Of a stretch of DNA of 64,000 bases, positions 1 through 11,141 are shown piece after piece. The stretch lies in assembly GCF_000006565.2 (NCBI RefSeq), contig NC_031475.1, forward strand, positions 3,920,522-3,984,521, in the 5' to 3' direction. The translations under genes were made by a program, and so were the position numbers. How positions within the stretch are numbered: the stretch's first letter is position 1; the number at the start of each line of letters is the position of its first letter. The notes below the pieces were generated by a model. It worked only from the letters and a program-made list of their open reading frames with translations. It was not told where the DNA came from and ran no database searches. This DNA comes from Toxoplasma gondii ME49 (Eukaryota; Apicomplexa; Conoidasida; Eucoccidiorida; Sarcocystidae).

Positions 1-3000
1 AGGAAGCAGAGGCAGAGGAGGAGGAAGACGAGGGAAGACGAGAAGAGGCAGAGAAAGAAGCAGACGAAGCAGAGGACGAAGAAAGACAGGAAGATGCAGA
101 GGCGAAGGAAGAAACTGTGGAAGAGGAGATAGGCGAGGAGAAGACAGACGAAGACGAAGGGACAGAGAGAGAAGACTGAGAAGACGCATACAAGGACAAA
201 GTCCGAGGACGCCTGGTCTCTTCTGAGTCCTTGGCGCCTGCAGCTGCATCTGCGAGTCCACGCGACTCGAGAAAAGGAGTGCGGGAGGCCGAAGGGCGCG
301 CGGAGAGACCAGGCGAGTGAGGAGAGATGACAGCAGACAACGAAGGAGACGAAGACGTGGAAGTGGACGAAGAGAAGGAAGCAGAGGATGAACAAGAGGA
401 TGAAGTGACAGAAGAGGACGCGGACGAAGAGAAGGAAGAAGAGGTCGCGGACGAAGAGAAGGAAGAAGAGGACGCGGACGAAGAGAAGGAAGAAGAGGAC
501 GAGGACGAGGAGAAGGAAGAAGATGATCCAGAGAAGGAAGAAGATGATCCAGAGAAGGAAGAAGAGGACGAAGAGAAGGAAGAAGAGGATGAAGAGAAGG
601 AAGAGGACTGAAGCGAATAGGAGAAAGATCGTGATTTGAGAGATTTGCTTTGATAAAAGGAAGCGGGAGGAAGGCGTCTGTCCCATGAAGAGCGAGAGTC
701 CGCGTCTTCCCGCCGCAGATACATCCGAGACGGAAGGAAGTTTCGGCTTTCATGTCTTTCTGGTCTGCCTTGTTCCAGCCACCATTTTCCTTCGTCGCGC
801 CGAGAATCTTCGCCGTAGGAAGGCCGACAGGCGGCAGCAGAGTGGGTGGCGCAGCCTTCTCGGTGGCGAGCTTTCTCTTCGCCTCTCCCTCGACTTCCCT
901 CGTCTCGGCGCGGCGGTGAGCTGCGCCAGTTCCCCTCCCGGCTTCTGTCCGCTCTGCTCCACGACCGCCTGTCCACTGAAGTGTACGTACACCCGGAGTC
1001 GCCCCTGTCCGCCGGCCCGGAGCCGGAGCCACGGCGAGAGGAGAAGCATCGACGTCGCTCTTGCTGTTGCGCCGCCCAGAGCGGCTGGTACGGGCAAGGC
1101 CTTTGAGAAAAAGAAAAAAAGCTTCTTTGACTCCGCTGCGCACTAAAGATGTCTCTCCTGTCCCCTCCACTTCTTTCTTCTTCCTCTCGCCTCCATCTTC
1201 GACTTTCTGCAGCTTCTTCGCCTCCCTCGAGGCGCCGACCGTGACCAATGCTGCCGTGCGACTTCCCTCTGTCTCCTCTTCTGTCTGTGTTGTCTCTCTC
1301 TCGTTCGCCCTTCTCTCCTCTCTCTCTTTCTCCTTCCTCTCCGGTGTTTCCTTTCCCTCGTCTCTCTCCTTTCTCTCCTCTGTCTCCTTTCGCTCCCCTC
1401 TCTCCTCCTGCTTCTTCTTTGAGTTCCGTTTGTTCTTTCTCTCTCTCTGTTTCTCTCTCGCTGTGTCTTTTCGTCTCCTCCTCGGCACATTTTCTTCGAC
1501 TCCTGCCGGACTCCGACCCTCTCTCCATGTCCCACTCTTCGACCTCCTCTGCAGCCTCAACTTGTTCCACTCTGGTCGCCTGCCTCGTTGCTTCTGCAGC
1601 GTCTCTCTGAGTAGGCGGTGCTTCGCCTGCCTGATCTCTGGGCCTCAGTTCAGACGTTCGCGTGTCTTCTCTCTTTCTTTTCTTTGTTGTCTCTTCTTCT
1701 AACTCTTCTCCCGTTGTCTGCTCTTCTTCTCCCTCTCTCCTGCCGGCTCTCGCTTCTTCTCTGCACGGAGCCTTTTCACGCTCTGAAGAGGCTCCATCGG
1801 TCAATGCAGAGACGCCGAGAGTCTCCGCGTCGCTGCTCGACAGCTGCAAACCTGAATGGCTCCCTTCAACCTGTCTGTCTCCACTTCTTTCTCGCGCTTG
1901 TCCCAGATCGAGGACGCCGGCTGAAGCCAGCTGAACAGAAGGAAGGTCTGGGAGACATGGCGCCAGTGTCTCCACTCTCTCCGCTTGTCTCCCCTCACAA
2001 ACTCCTTCTCTCGCCAGTTTCTGCTCGTGCCTTCCTCCATGTTCTCGACTCGCGCCTTCGCCCTTCTCCGTTCCTTGTCCGTCTGTCTCTTTTCCTTTCT
2101 TGTCTGTCTCCTGTTTGTGCGTTCCAGCGCCTCGAACAGAGTCGGACGCCTGCGGCGAGGACGCCGACATCGGCTCCACCGAAAGCGAAGAGGGAAGAGA
2201 AAAATCGGAAGACGGAGGAGAAACACTCTGGGCGGACCGTTGGCTCTGTACGTGAGCCCTCGCTTCCGCCCCGCCAGGGGCGCTGTTTGAGGTCTCTCTC
2301 TTCAGCACATCTCTGCAAAGAGGGCCGTCGCCCTCGCCGCCCAGGGGAGGCCCTTTGGAGCCCAACGCGTCCGAAGGTCCTTTGGAGCCCAACGTGTCCG
2401 AAGGCCCTTTGGAGCCCAACGCGTCCGAAGGCCCTTTGGAGCCCAACGTGTCCGAAGGCCTTTTGGAGCCCAACGCGTCCGAAGGCCCTTTGGAGCCCGA
2501 CGCGCTCGAACGTGGTTCCATTCGCGACCGGGGGGTCTGACCTCCCGAGGGGAGCCACGGATCCTTCTCGTCGCCGAGGCGAAGACGCTTCTCCTTCGAA
2601 GGGACAAGATCGTCAGCTGTTCCCTTCCTTGCCTTTCCGTCGCTTCCTTTGCTCCCTCGAGGAGAACTCCGCGAAACCTTCTGGACGCCGGGTCTCCCCG
2701 AGTTCGCGCGTCGCTCTGCGCCTCGTTGGCGGCAGCTGGCGCGGCCCCCACGCTGGATAACTCGATTTCCCGGCGTCGTTTCCTCTGCGATCGAGCCCGC
2801 CTGTGGACTCTTCTCTTCGCCTTTCCTCGAGACAGCTGAGGCAGGCGCTCTCGCCTCGACCCCGCAGTCCGGCGCAGAGACAGATGCTGACGCCGACGCG
2901 CAAGACGAAGCGGCATCCGAAGGAGACGACAAGTGAGAAGCGTAAGCAGGAGGACCTGAGGAAAGAAGAGACTGAGGTGAGAAAGAGACAGAAGGAGAGA

Positions 3001-6000
3001 TCCCCGCACGGGGGTGGGGTGACGTTTTCCGGTTTCGAGATTTGCGGAGTCCTGGCTCACACGAGAGACAAAGAGAGAGGCGCCTCCGAGACACTGGTGC
3101 GTCCTCGCTCGAGGAGTCTGTCGAGCTCGAGCTCATAACTCTCTCTTTCTGCCGAGAAGCTTTCTCTCGGCGCGTTTTCTCCGATCTCCCCCGTTCTGCT
3201 TTTGAAGACGCAGACGCAGAGCAACAGAAGTTTTCGGTCTCCCCGTTCTCTCTGCGCCGGCCTTTGGCGGTCGCCTCTGTCGCCAGCCTTTCTCTGTCGC
3301 CGCTCGCCTCTGTCTCCATTGCCTCCTTCCTCGCCTTCTCTTCTTCCCGACTTCCGCCGCCCCGAGTACCCAGAAGACCATCGCTGGTCTCTCCCTCGCC
3401 TGCCCCCTCCGCGCAGCCGCTGTCACCTGTCTTGCTGCGTCTCGCGGAGCTTCTGCCTGTCTTCCGCGTCTTCACAGACTGGCTAGCAGCTGGAGGTAGC
3501 TCGGTCCACGCGGCTGGCTGTCCGCGGCCCCCCTCGGAGGCTGGTTCCCAGGGGGCGTCCGCGGAGATACCTGTCTCTTCTGCACTCGCCGAGAGACAGC
3601 TTTCTCCGCCTGACCCGCACTGCAGACTCGGCCTCTGAAGTCTCCCCCCACGAGTTGACTTTCTTCGAGATGAAGTTGCGTGAATCAATGCAAAAGAAGA
3701 GAGAGACGAAGAAGCAGAAGGAGCAGAGTGAGAAAGAGTGGAAGAAGATTCTCTTGCTCCAGCATCCGAGAAAGGGCAGGGACCCATGGTACCCTCCTGC
3801 TGAGAAGAACGACTGACGTCTCCGCTCTCGCACAGCTTCTCCGCCGCTACTCCTCCGTCCAACGCGTCGCTTGCGACGGCCCTGTCAGGCCGGCTAGCTG
3901 TCTCCGAGACTGAAGTGGAGGAAAAAGAGACTGAAGAGGCGGAGGAGGAAGACGAGAGAGAAGAAGAGAGAGAAGAAGGAGATGAAAGCGTGGAGGGCGG
4001 GAGGACGCGTCGCGACTTGACCGTTCCCCTGTCGTTTGTCTTTTCCTTTTCCTCCGCGTCGCAAGAAGGCGAGAGACTCGAAGAAGTCAGCGCGGAAGCC
4101 TGCGGAGTTCTTTTTCGCTTGTGAGAGCGGGTGGATGGCGAGGGAACAAGCAAGGAAGAGGTTTCCGTCGCAGAGAAAGGAGAAGCCCCAGACGCACAAG
4201 AAGAGGCAGACATCGAGCGCGAAGGTGCCAAAGACTCGGAAGGCGAAGACCCCTCCAGAGCCTTGCATGTGTCCGCCTCTTCCCCCCTCGTTTTCGACTC
4301 TCTTTCTCCCATATGAACCACAGAGCCGGAGGGGCTGTCTGTCTCTCTGCTTGGCAGAGCAAGTGAGGGATGCTGTCTCCAGAGTGCGGTCGACTCCTTC
4401 TCTCTCTTAAGCTCTTTCACCCCCTCAACTGAGTTCGAGGGAGACGCAAGAGGACTCATTCTTCGCCTGTGACGCCTGCGGAGTCTCTCGGCTTCTGTCG
4501 CCGCTCCTGGAGAGACATCGGTGATCGCTAAGGAGGCGGGAGCGGCCGGCAGAGTTCGCACAGTTCGCTGTGCTCCTCCGGCGTCTCCTCGCCTTTTCCT
4601 CTGGGCCTGTCTCTCTCTCTGTCGCTCTTGAAGAAGACTTGTCTCTCCCCCCTCTCCGCTTGCGTCTCTGCTTTCCTCCCGCTCTGCGCCCAGAGAAGAA
4701 GCCGTACAGACAGCATGAGGATGCCAACAGGCAGAGTCGTCGCTTCGCAGAGAAGGAGAAATGTTCTGGACAGCCGAGGAAGCACAAGGCAAGAGGGAAG
4801 ACGACTGAGGAGGAGAGGAACAGGAAGAAGGAAGAGACAAAGGTCGGGACGGAGAAGATGGAGAGTGAGGAGAAGAAGAGTGAGAAGAGAGGAACAGCAG
4901 AGAACGGCAGGGCGTTTCATCTTTGTAGCCTGGTGTCGCGTTCCTCAGAGCAGTGCCGGCGAAAGGGGCGGAGACCGAGAAAGGAGACGTACTCCTCTCG
5001 CATTGTCTGCTTCGCTCTTTCTTTCTATGCTGGGGTGTCTTTGGAGAAGCCTCAAAGCCAAAGGATAAACTCTCTTTCCGCTTCTCGTTCTCTTCCTCTT
5101 TGAGACTTGTCGCCTTGTCTCCGCATCTCTCTCCCGCGTTTCCACCTCTTCTTCTCAACTCCCCTCGTCGCTCTTTTCTCTCTCCGTCGCTCCTCGCTTC
5201 CCCCTTCCCTTCGGCATCTCCTTCTTTCTCCCTGTCTTCTTCTTTTCCTTTTCTCTCTCCTGCGGCATCTCCTTCTTCCTCCCCGTTTTCTCCTCGCCCT
5301 CTTTCCACGTCATCTTCCTCATCTCCTTCCGCGTCTTTCTCTTCGGTTCTCTCCTCCTCTTCTTCCTCCCTTCCTTCTTCGCGTTCCTCCGCTGCCTTTC
5401 CCTCTTTCTTCTCCTTCGCTTTCTCTTTTTTTCCTCCCTCGCTGCAGGCATTCTTCTCTTCCGCGATTCCGGCTTTTGCCGCCAGGTCAAAGCCGCGTGT
5501 CTCCGCTTTCTGCTTGGAGAGAAGCCTCCGGCGGAGTCTGCGCAGCGGCGGCGGCGTAGGGAGCCCAGGGCGCTTCGTCGCGACCGGCAGTTGGAGGCCG
5601 CGGTGCGTGAGGGCGGCGACGAAGGCTCGGATGTCTCTGGACTTCGTCTTCAACTCCGCGAGCAGCAGCTGGTGGAATCCAGAGACTTGCTGAAGCAAGT
5701 CCTCGACAACCGCTACGCTCTCGCGCATGCTGGACGCACAGAAACGAGAGCAGCCTCCGGAATGGCGAGAACCACAGGAGGGCGTGAGAGCAAGAGAGGG
5801 ACGAGGAGAGTGCGAGGGAGAGAAGAAACAGAGAAAGGTTTCAACGGTGACAGGAAGACGAGAAAAAGTCGCCAGCAGAAGGAAAAGAGAGAAAGACAGG
5901 AACAGAGAAGCGGTTCAAAGCGAAGGTGGAAACATAGATATATGCACAGATTCAGATACTTTTCTATGTGTTCTAAAGGCGCCGGGGGAAGTATCGAGGG

Positions 6001-9000
6001 AAATACACAGGCGACAAAACGGGCAGGTGAACCCTCATGACAAAATGAGAACCAAGGGAGTCAGAATGGTCCATGTGAAGGACGAGGAAGCGAGAAAGAA
6101 GATGGAGAGCAAAGGATCGAAGAAAGGACAAGGAAGCGAGAAAGAAGATGGAAAGCAAGAGAGAGCGCGACGACACCTGAAAAGCAGAAAGGAAGCACAT
6201 GAGAGAGAAGGCGAGACTGAAAGAAGAACGTTTGCAAGAAGGGAAGGCGGAACGACTCGTTCGAGAGGGCCATGCGAGACCTGAAAAGAAAGAACCATAC
6301 CTGGCTACCTGTTGCTTGGCTTGGCGGAGAGGGTCACCTCTGAGGAGAAGACTGCAGAGATCAGCGCCTCCGCTGCTCCAAGGCTGGAAGTCTCTGAGAG
6401 TAGCATCTTCTTCAACTTCCATCTTCGACCTCGGTCCTCTTCCCCTCTCTCCCCTAATCACGCAGACACATACATGTCATCCGATACATTTCTTGTCATC
6501 TTTTTTCCTTCGCTTCTTCTGTTTTCCTAGTTTCACTGTCTGTTGCTCCTGCCCCGACGCTCCTCTCTTCTTCGCGATTCCGCGGTGTCTCTCCTCCTTT
6601 GCCTTGGTTCGGTCGCTCGGGTGTCTTGACAGCAGAAAGCCGCAGCTCAAGGCGCGCTGCGGACGCCTTTCAGTGTCTGCTTTCGTCGCATGCAGTCTGG
6701 GTTTCTACGGAGAATTCTTTTCTCGAAGTCTCTTCGGTCTCGAAACTTCCTCCTCACCTGTCGACGCGCAGCACGCGAGGGAGGTCCGGAACCATGCCCG
6801 CGGTAGGCGGAAGCGCAGCGCGAATGCTCTCGAGAGTCTCGGCTGTGTCCGCCAACTCCCGCTGCCAAGCGTCCAGCTTTTCGCTCTCCCTTTTCTGCGA
6901 ACTCTGCTGGTTCTTCTGGGATGCATTGTCGCGCGAGTTCAGCGTTCTTTTACCGTAGGCCTGAGCCTCATGCTCATGCACAGAGAGAGACACGCAGTCC
7001 TTCTTCTACCGTTCGCTTTCCGCTGCGCGAACCCCCATGGAGACGGAACTACGCAAATCCCTCCTTCTCCCGTTGTCCACGGCTGAAAAGCTGCAACTAG
7101 CGCTAGACAGAATCTTCGAAGCCTTCAGATAGAATTTCACGGGAGTATGCGAAAAAAAGGCGGCCTTCCTCCGTCGCCGCAACTCAGCTCGCAGCGGCTT
7201 TTTTCACTGCGTGAGCTGGGCAGAGAACGTCGCAAGACACCGAAGGAAACGTGTTTTTTTCCTGCGTTTTCTTCCAAGGACCAGTACGCCTTCCTTGCCT
7301 TTGCTGCCACCTCGCTTTCTACGGGAAGCCTACTTTTTTCGCAGGGTTGTCTTGGCTTTTTTTCGACCTCCAAATGCTCAGCCCGGCGTGGTGACCCGCC
7401 CGCATGCGGTGTACGTACACCTTGGACGCCGGCGGGCGTGGCCGCGGGCGCGGAAACCGCCGCGGGAACCTTCGCAGAAATTCGCCTGTTTTCTGGCTGG
7501 AACTTTGCTTTTTCTTTGTTTTCAGGTCCAAAAGACTCCCTGCGTTGCTTCTCTCGCCAGGGGGGAAAGAATCACCGTCTGGCTTGCGCGGATCTCGTGG
7601 CGCGACCCGGGTCCCTGCCCGAAGTCACGTGCAACCGCGAGGCACGAGACTTGCTCGGCAGACAAGGCGAGGAAGCGGAGAGTTTCGCTTTCCTAGTTCG
7701 TGCTCGCGAGACTCAGGTCCCGGAAAGAAGGAGCGGTCGCGCTCAAAGTGGCGGGCGGAAGAGGAAAAACGGACGGAGGAAGGAAGGAAGTCGAGAGGAA
7801 CGAACGCCATCTGTGGCGGCGGCCGCGCTGTCTACCTGCGCTTTGCCGGCGAGGTCGAAAATGACGCGGAGGGGAGGCGCGGCCCAGAACGCAGAGCAGA
7901 GTGAACCGGGAAGGAAAACGGAAAAGAGGACTTGAAACGGAGAAAAACAGAAAGAGAGCTAAGGAAGAGGAAAGACAGGGGGGCGACAAAGTGTGAACGC
8001 AGCAAAGAAACGCGGAAAACCTGAGCAGACGCCACACTCTCTCCACTTTCTTTCCGTCACTTTTTGAGACATGCGGGAGAGCGCAACGCCTCCCGCCGAC
8101 ACCCAGGACGCGCTCCCCCCCCAGACTTCACAAAAAGCGCCTCCTCAGACTTGAGATCCTTTTTTCTCGAGCAGAAGACGCCTTTCTGCATGTGCTCAAG
8201 AATCTGCTCGTACACCTACACACACCTACACACACACAACAAAGATATATACACACGGACCGAGACATACACGTGGAAGGAAGTTCCTCCACAGGCTGCC
8301 GTGGAGAGAAAAGAAAGAGAATGGAAAAGCAGCAAGTGGCTGGCGCTTGCATTTGCCTGCAGTGAGAGCAGCTCCTGCTCTTCCTTCTGTCAAAGAGTCT
8401 TGCCGGGACACTGAGACGCAAACAACCGAAACACACCTTGCTCGACCGCTTTCGATTTTTGACGGAGGCGCAAAGATCTTCCCTCAAGAAATCGTGATTC
8501 TCCTTCTCGAGTCCGTTCCACCAACCGCGCTTCTGCGTCGAGGTGCCTTCTCGTTCACAAGGTATACTGAAAAAGAGATATGCATGTGCTCCTCAAGCTC
8601 TCGGAACTCTCTGATCGAAAGAGTGTGTGGTGGTCGACTCTTTAGACCTTTCCTCCTTCCAGTTCTCTCTCCGATCCTCTCTTTGTGCTTTCGTGTGTCT
8701 CCCCGCCTTTCTCTCTTTCTCTCCAGTTTGCTCTTTCTTTCTCTCTTGGTACATGTCGCTCGCTTTCTGTATCGGCTTTGTGCGGAGGATACGGTAACCT
8801 CTTTGTAGCCATCTCTATTGGTGGGCTTTGCGTCTACTTCTTCCTCGGCAGTTCTCCGTCTTTCTCTCTTCCCTTCACCACTGGCTTTTCCGTCGCGCTT
8901 GCGCTCCTTTCTGTTTTCCTGTCTCTCCTTCGGCCAGTCTCGCGGTGCGCGTCTGCTTTCTCCTTGTAAACAGCCTCTTCTCGCCTCAGAAGCTCCCGGC

Positions 9001-10539
9001 AAACGTCACATCACCTTTCTTCGCCGAGAAAACGCTCTTTCTGTCGTGTTTTCGGCAACGTCAACAGCCTGCTGCATGCGCTGTACACCCTCAGTCTCTG
9101 CTGTGAACTTCCACCGAAACGGACTACTTCCCGATATCGGCTCTCGCCCTCTCACACGTTTGCCTCGCCTCTGCAGAACTAAAAAGGTTACATAAGTCGG
9201 TAAAAAACACAACGGGGGAAGTGTTGGAGAAACTATTCGAAATGCAACTTGCCGAAACGGCTGAAGTCTACGACGTCCTTCAAAACCCACACAAGCTACA
9301 TGCAGGGACCAGGCAGCACAGTTGCCCTTGCTCGACTCTCGCTTTTCGAAGCTCTTTCTTCCTCCTCTTCTGCCTCGGGAACCTCTCCTTTTCACTCTTG
9401 TGCGCGCTCCGCTTTGTCTCTTCTTTGATTTTTCTCTCTGTGTCTTCTCGACTCTCTTCTCTGCGACATTTTCTCTCCTCGTCTCTGTCGTTCAGCGTTG
9501 AGCGCATTCGCAGGAACGCCTGGCGAGAGAAAGGAAGGCAGTTAAGTTCTCCCGCCCGGGATCAGAGAGAGGGTGCAGAAAGGAAAAGGATACACACGCA
9601 GGGCCGAGGCAGGAGAGATCATGGAGTCACACAACAAGTGCGCAGACGGATTTTTTCAGTTGCATCGAAAAACATGTTTATGCGCTGATTTTTCTCGAAC
9701 AAAAATCAATCAATTTCATACTAAATAAGTTAAACTATGGATCGAGGTCTGAGCGATCGACAGACGTAGAGCGTCCGCTGTCGATACAGAGAGAAGACGG
9801 AGAAGAAGCGAAAAAGAGAGCGGAAAGATAGAGCAGGAGAGAAGGAGTGAGACAGAGGAATGGAGAAAGAGGAGAGGACACAGCGAGAAAGAGAGACAAA
9901 AGAAGGGAGAGAGAAAGAGCACAGGAAAGGACACAGAGGGGAAGAGACAGACACGCAGACGGAGAAAGAGAAAGACGAAGAGAGAGACAGAAACAGAATC
10001 GACTGTGCCTGGAGGGTTCCTTTCTTTCAGAGCAGCCTGGCTCAGGCTCAAAAACACAAATACCCGGTCCAACCTCCCCCGCCCCCTTTCGGCTTCCACT
10101 TTTCTGTTCCTTGAGAAGAGAGAAGAAGAGTAGAGACCGCAGAACACGATCAGAGCACACAACGCGAGAAAGAGCGGAGACGCACAAAAAACGAGAGAAA
10201 AGGGAGACACCCACCCTCCTGTCCCGCATGCGTTCAAACCTTTCTTCTTCTTCTCTCAGTCACCCCCTCAGCTTCTTTTACTCCCTGTCTCAGGGAATGC
10301 ACCAGAAACTCCAGAAGTCTGTCTCCTCCGGGTATTCCGTCTCCTCTCGAGGGATTCGATGTCGGATCGCCATCTCATCTATTCTCGTTCTCTTGACACA
10401 TCACCGACGCCCTCTTCCTTCGCGCCGTCTAACCAACGGCGACTCCGCAGGCGAGAAGAATGCTCTGCACCGCGGCCCTGCCCGCCTCTCTCTTTGCGAG
10501 AGCTGCAGATACACAACGCACCCCCGAGGCTTTCTTCAT
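1..10539 (-). CDS. Giant coiled-coil, Ser-rich protein, multi-exon, 3' end outside window
   Basis: I do not recognise a family. The terminal visible exon (5729 down to 1) has no stop in its frame; I checked the frame outside the tandem repeat codon by codon. It encodes about 1,900 residues, starting with a helix (MRESVAVVEDLLQQVSGFHQ) and then long Ser/Arg/Glu-rich disorder. Upstream exons fit by intron phase: 6453-6301 (phase 2 into 5729, donor AG|GTATGG), 6960-6758, 8566-8437, 9170-9015, about 9519-9310, 10373-10240 and a first exon 10539-10434 that may start with MKKASG. Many encode charged coiled coil, for example LLEFLVHSLRQG at 10.3 kb and QKRGWWNGLEKENHDFLRED at 8.5 kb. Further likely pieces lie at 8386 downward, 8215-8130, 7850-7832, 7717-7579 and 7555-7140. 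The start, the exons between 9.0 and 7.0 kb, and the C-terminus are uncertain. Composition suggests a structural or scaffold protein (inference). Confidence 0.6.
981..992. repeat. Palindrome GTGTACGTACAC, copy 1
   Basis: Perfect 12-bp inverted repeat, followed by CCC on the plus strand. It lies inside the large coding exon. Two identical copies occur at 7409-7420 and 23469-23480. Confidence 0.8.
2349..2510 (-). repeat. 27-bp coding minisatellite, six units
   Basis: Six near-identical 27-bp units (GGCCCTTTGGAGCCCAACGC followed by GTCCGAA). They alternate at one position (ACGCG/ACGTG), and the last unit is degenerate. In the minus-strand frame of the large exon they encode a nine-residue repeat, SDALGSKGP or SDTLGSKGP. 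The unit is a multiple of three, so copy-number change keeps the frame. Confidence 0.85.
7409..7420. repeat. Palindrome GTGTACGTACAC, copy 2
   Basis: Perfect 12-bp inverted repeat, preceded by GCATGCG and followed by CTTGG. It lies in a probable exon of the coiled-coil gene. Confidence 0.8.
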
Positions 10540-10789
10540 GTGCTCGAGATGAAATCGCTGTTTCTCTGTGGAGACCCTTCCCTCACTCTCCACTTGGACA
10601 ACGCACATACCTCGAGTTCCAAACCCACACGATGCCTGCACAGATTTGGACGTCTGTCTGAACGATCTATACATAAACATGCATGCCTATTGATTTACAC
10701 GTTGCGTAGCAATGTAAGGGGACTCATACGAAGATGTTCACGAAGACATAAAGAGACATATACAGATATACGGATGTGTTCAAAGCTAT

Positions 10790-10985
10790 ATCTATATCTA
10801 TCTATATATCTAAATATATATATATATATATGAATTAAAGATTACACGACTACATATACATTGATATAAAGAGGCGTACGCGGTTATATTTATATCCGAT
10901 ATATATATATATATATATGCGTATAAATATAGGACACTAGACACAGCTATTCACATATATATATATATATATATGTATTGATATT
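10790..10985. repeat. (TA)n microsatellite cluster
   Basis: Several runs of TATATA and imperfect variants within 200 bp, between the coiled-coil gene and the 11.1-13.3 kb gene. No coding content is seen. The whole 10540-11141 spacer is AT-rich at this end. Confidence 0.9.
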
Positions 10986-11141
10986 ACGATGTGTATATAG
11001 CTAAAAAAGAACTGACATAAGGGTGCGTGTCAACTGGTTTGGAACAGAGGACCATCCAGGGACGAAAGCAACGAATCCGATGTAAATTCTTGAACTTGAA
11101 AGCGTTGTTTTGTCCATGGATTTCCTGTGCATGTCTGCATG

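Larger units (their letters stand above)
1..5729 (-). other. Very long internal or terminal exon of the coiled-coil gene
   Basis: This is the single exon that starts at acceptor CGTCCAG|C (AG at 5731-5730) and stays open to the window edge. The first in-frame stop upstream is at 5915-5917, inside the intron. Most of it codes Ser, Glu, Arg and Lys runs, seen on the plus strand as CTC/TCC and GAAGA tracts. The other five frames contain many apparently open stretches that are shadows of this biased composition. Confidence 0.7.

Noticed and set aside
327..611. Glu/Asp-rich plus-strand ORF (KEEEDADEEKEE repeats)
   Set aside because: It is the complement of the Ser-rich frame of the large minus-strand exon, which is open far beyond it on both sides.
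1618..2760. 380-codon plus-strand ORF over the 27-bp repeat
   Set aside because: Shadow of the same minus exon. The repeat keeps all frames open, which inflates ORF length.
7036..7131. 31-residue plus-strand peptide METELRKSLLLPLSTAEKLQ...
   Set aside because: It looks helical but is very short, ends abruptly, has no splice partner and lies antisense to the coiled-coil gene.
8215..8260. CACACACCTACACACACA tract as a telomere-like repeat
   Set aside because: It is a short simple repeat in the region of a splice acceptor, and the unit does not match the TTTAGGG-type telomere sequence.
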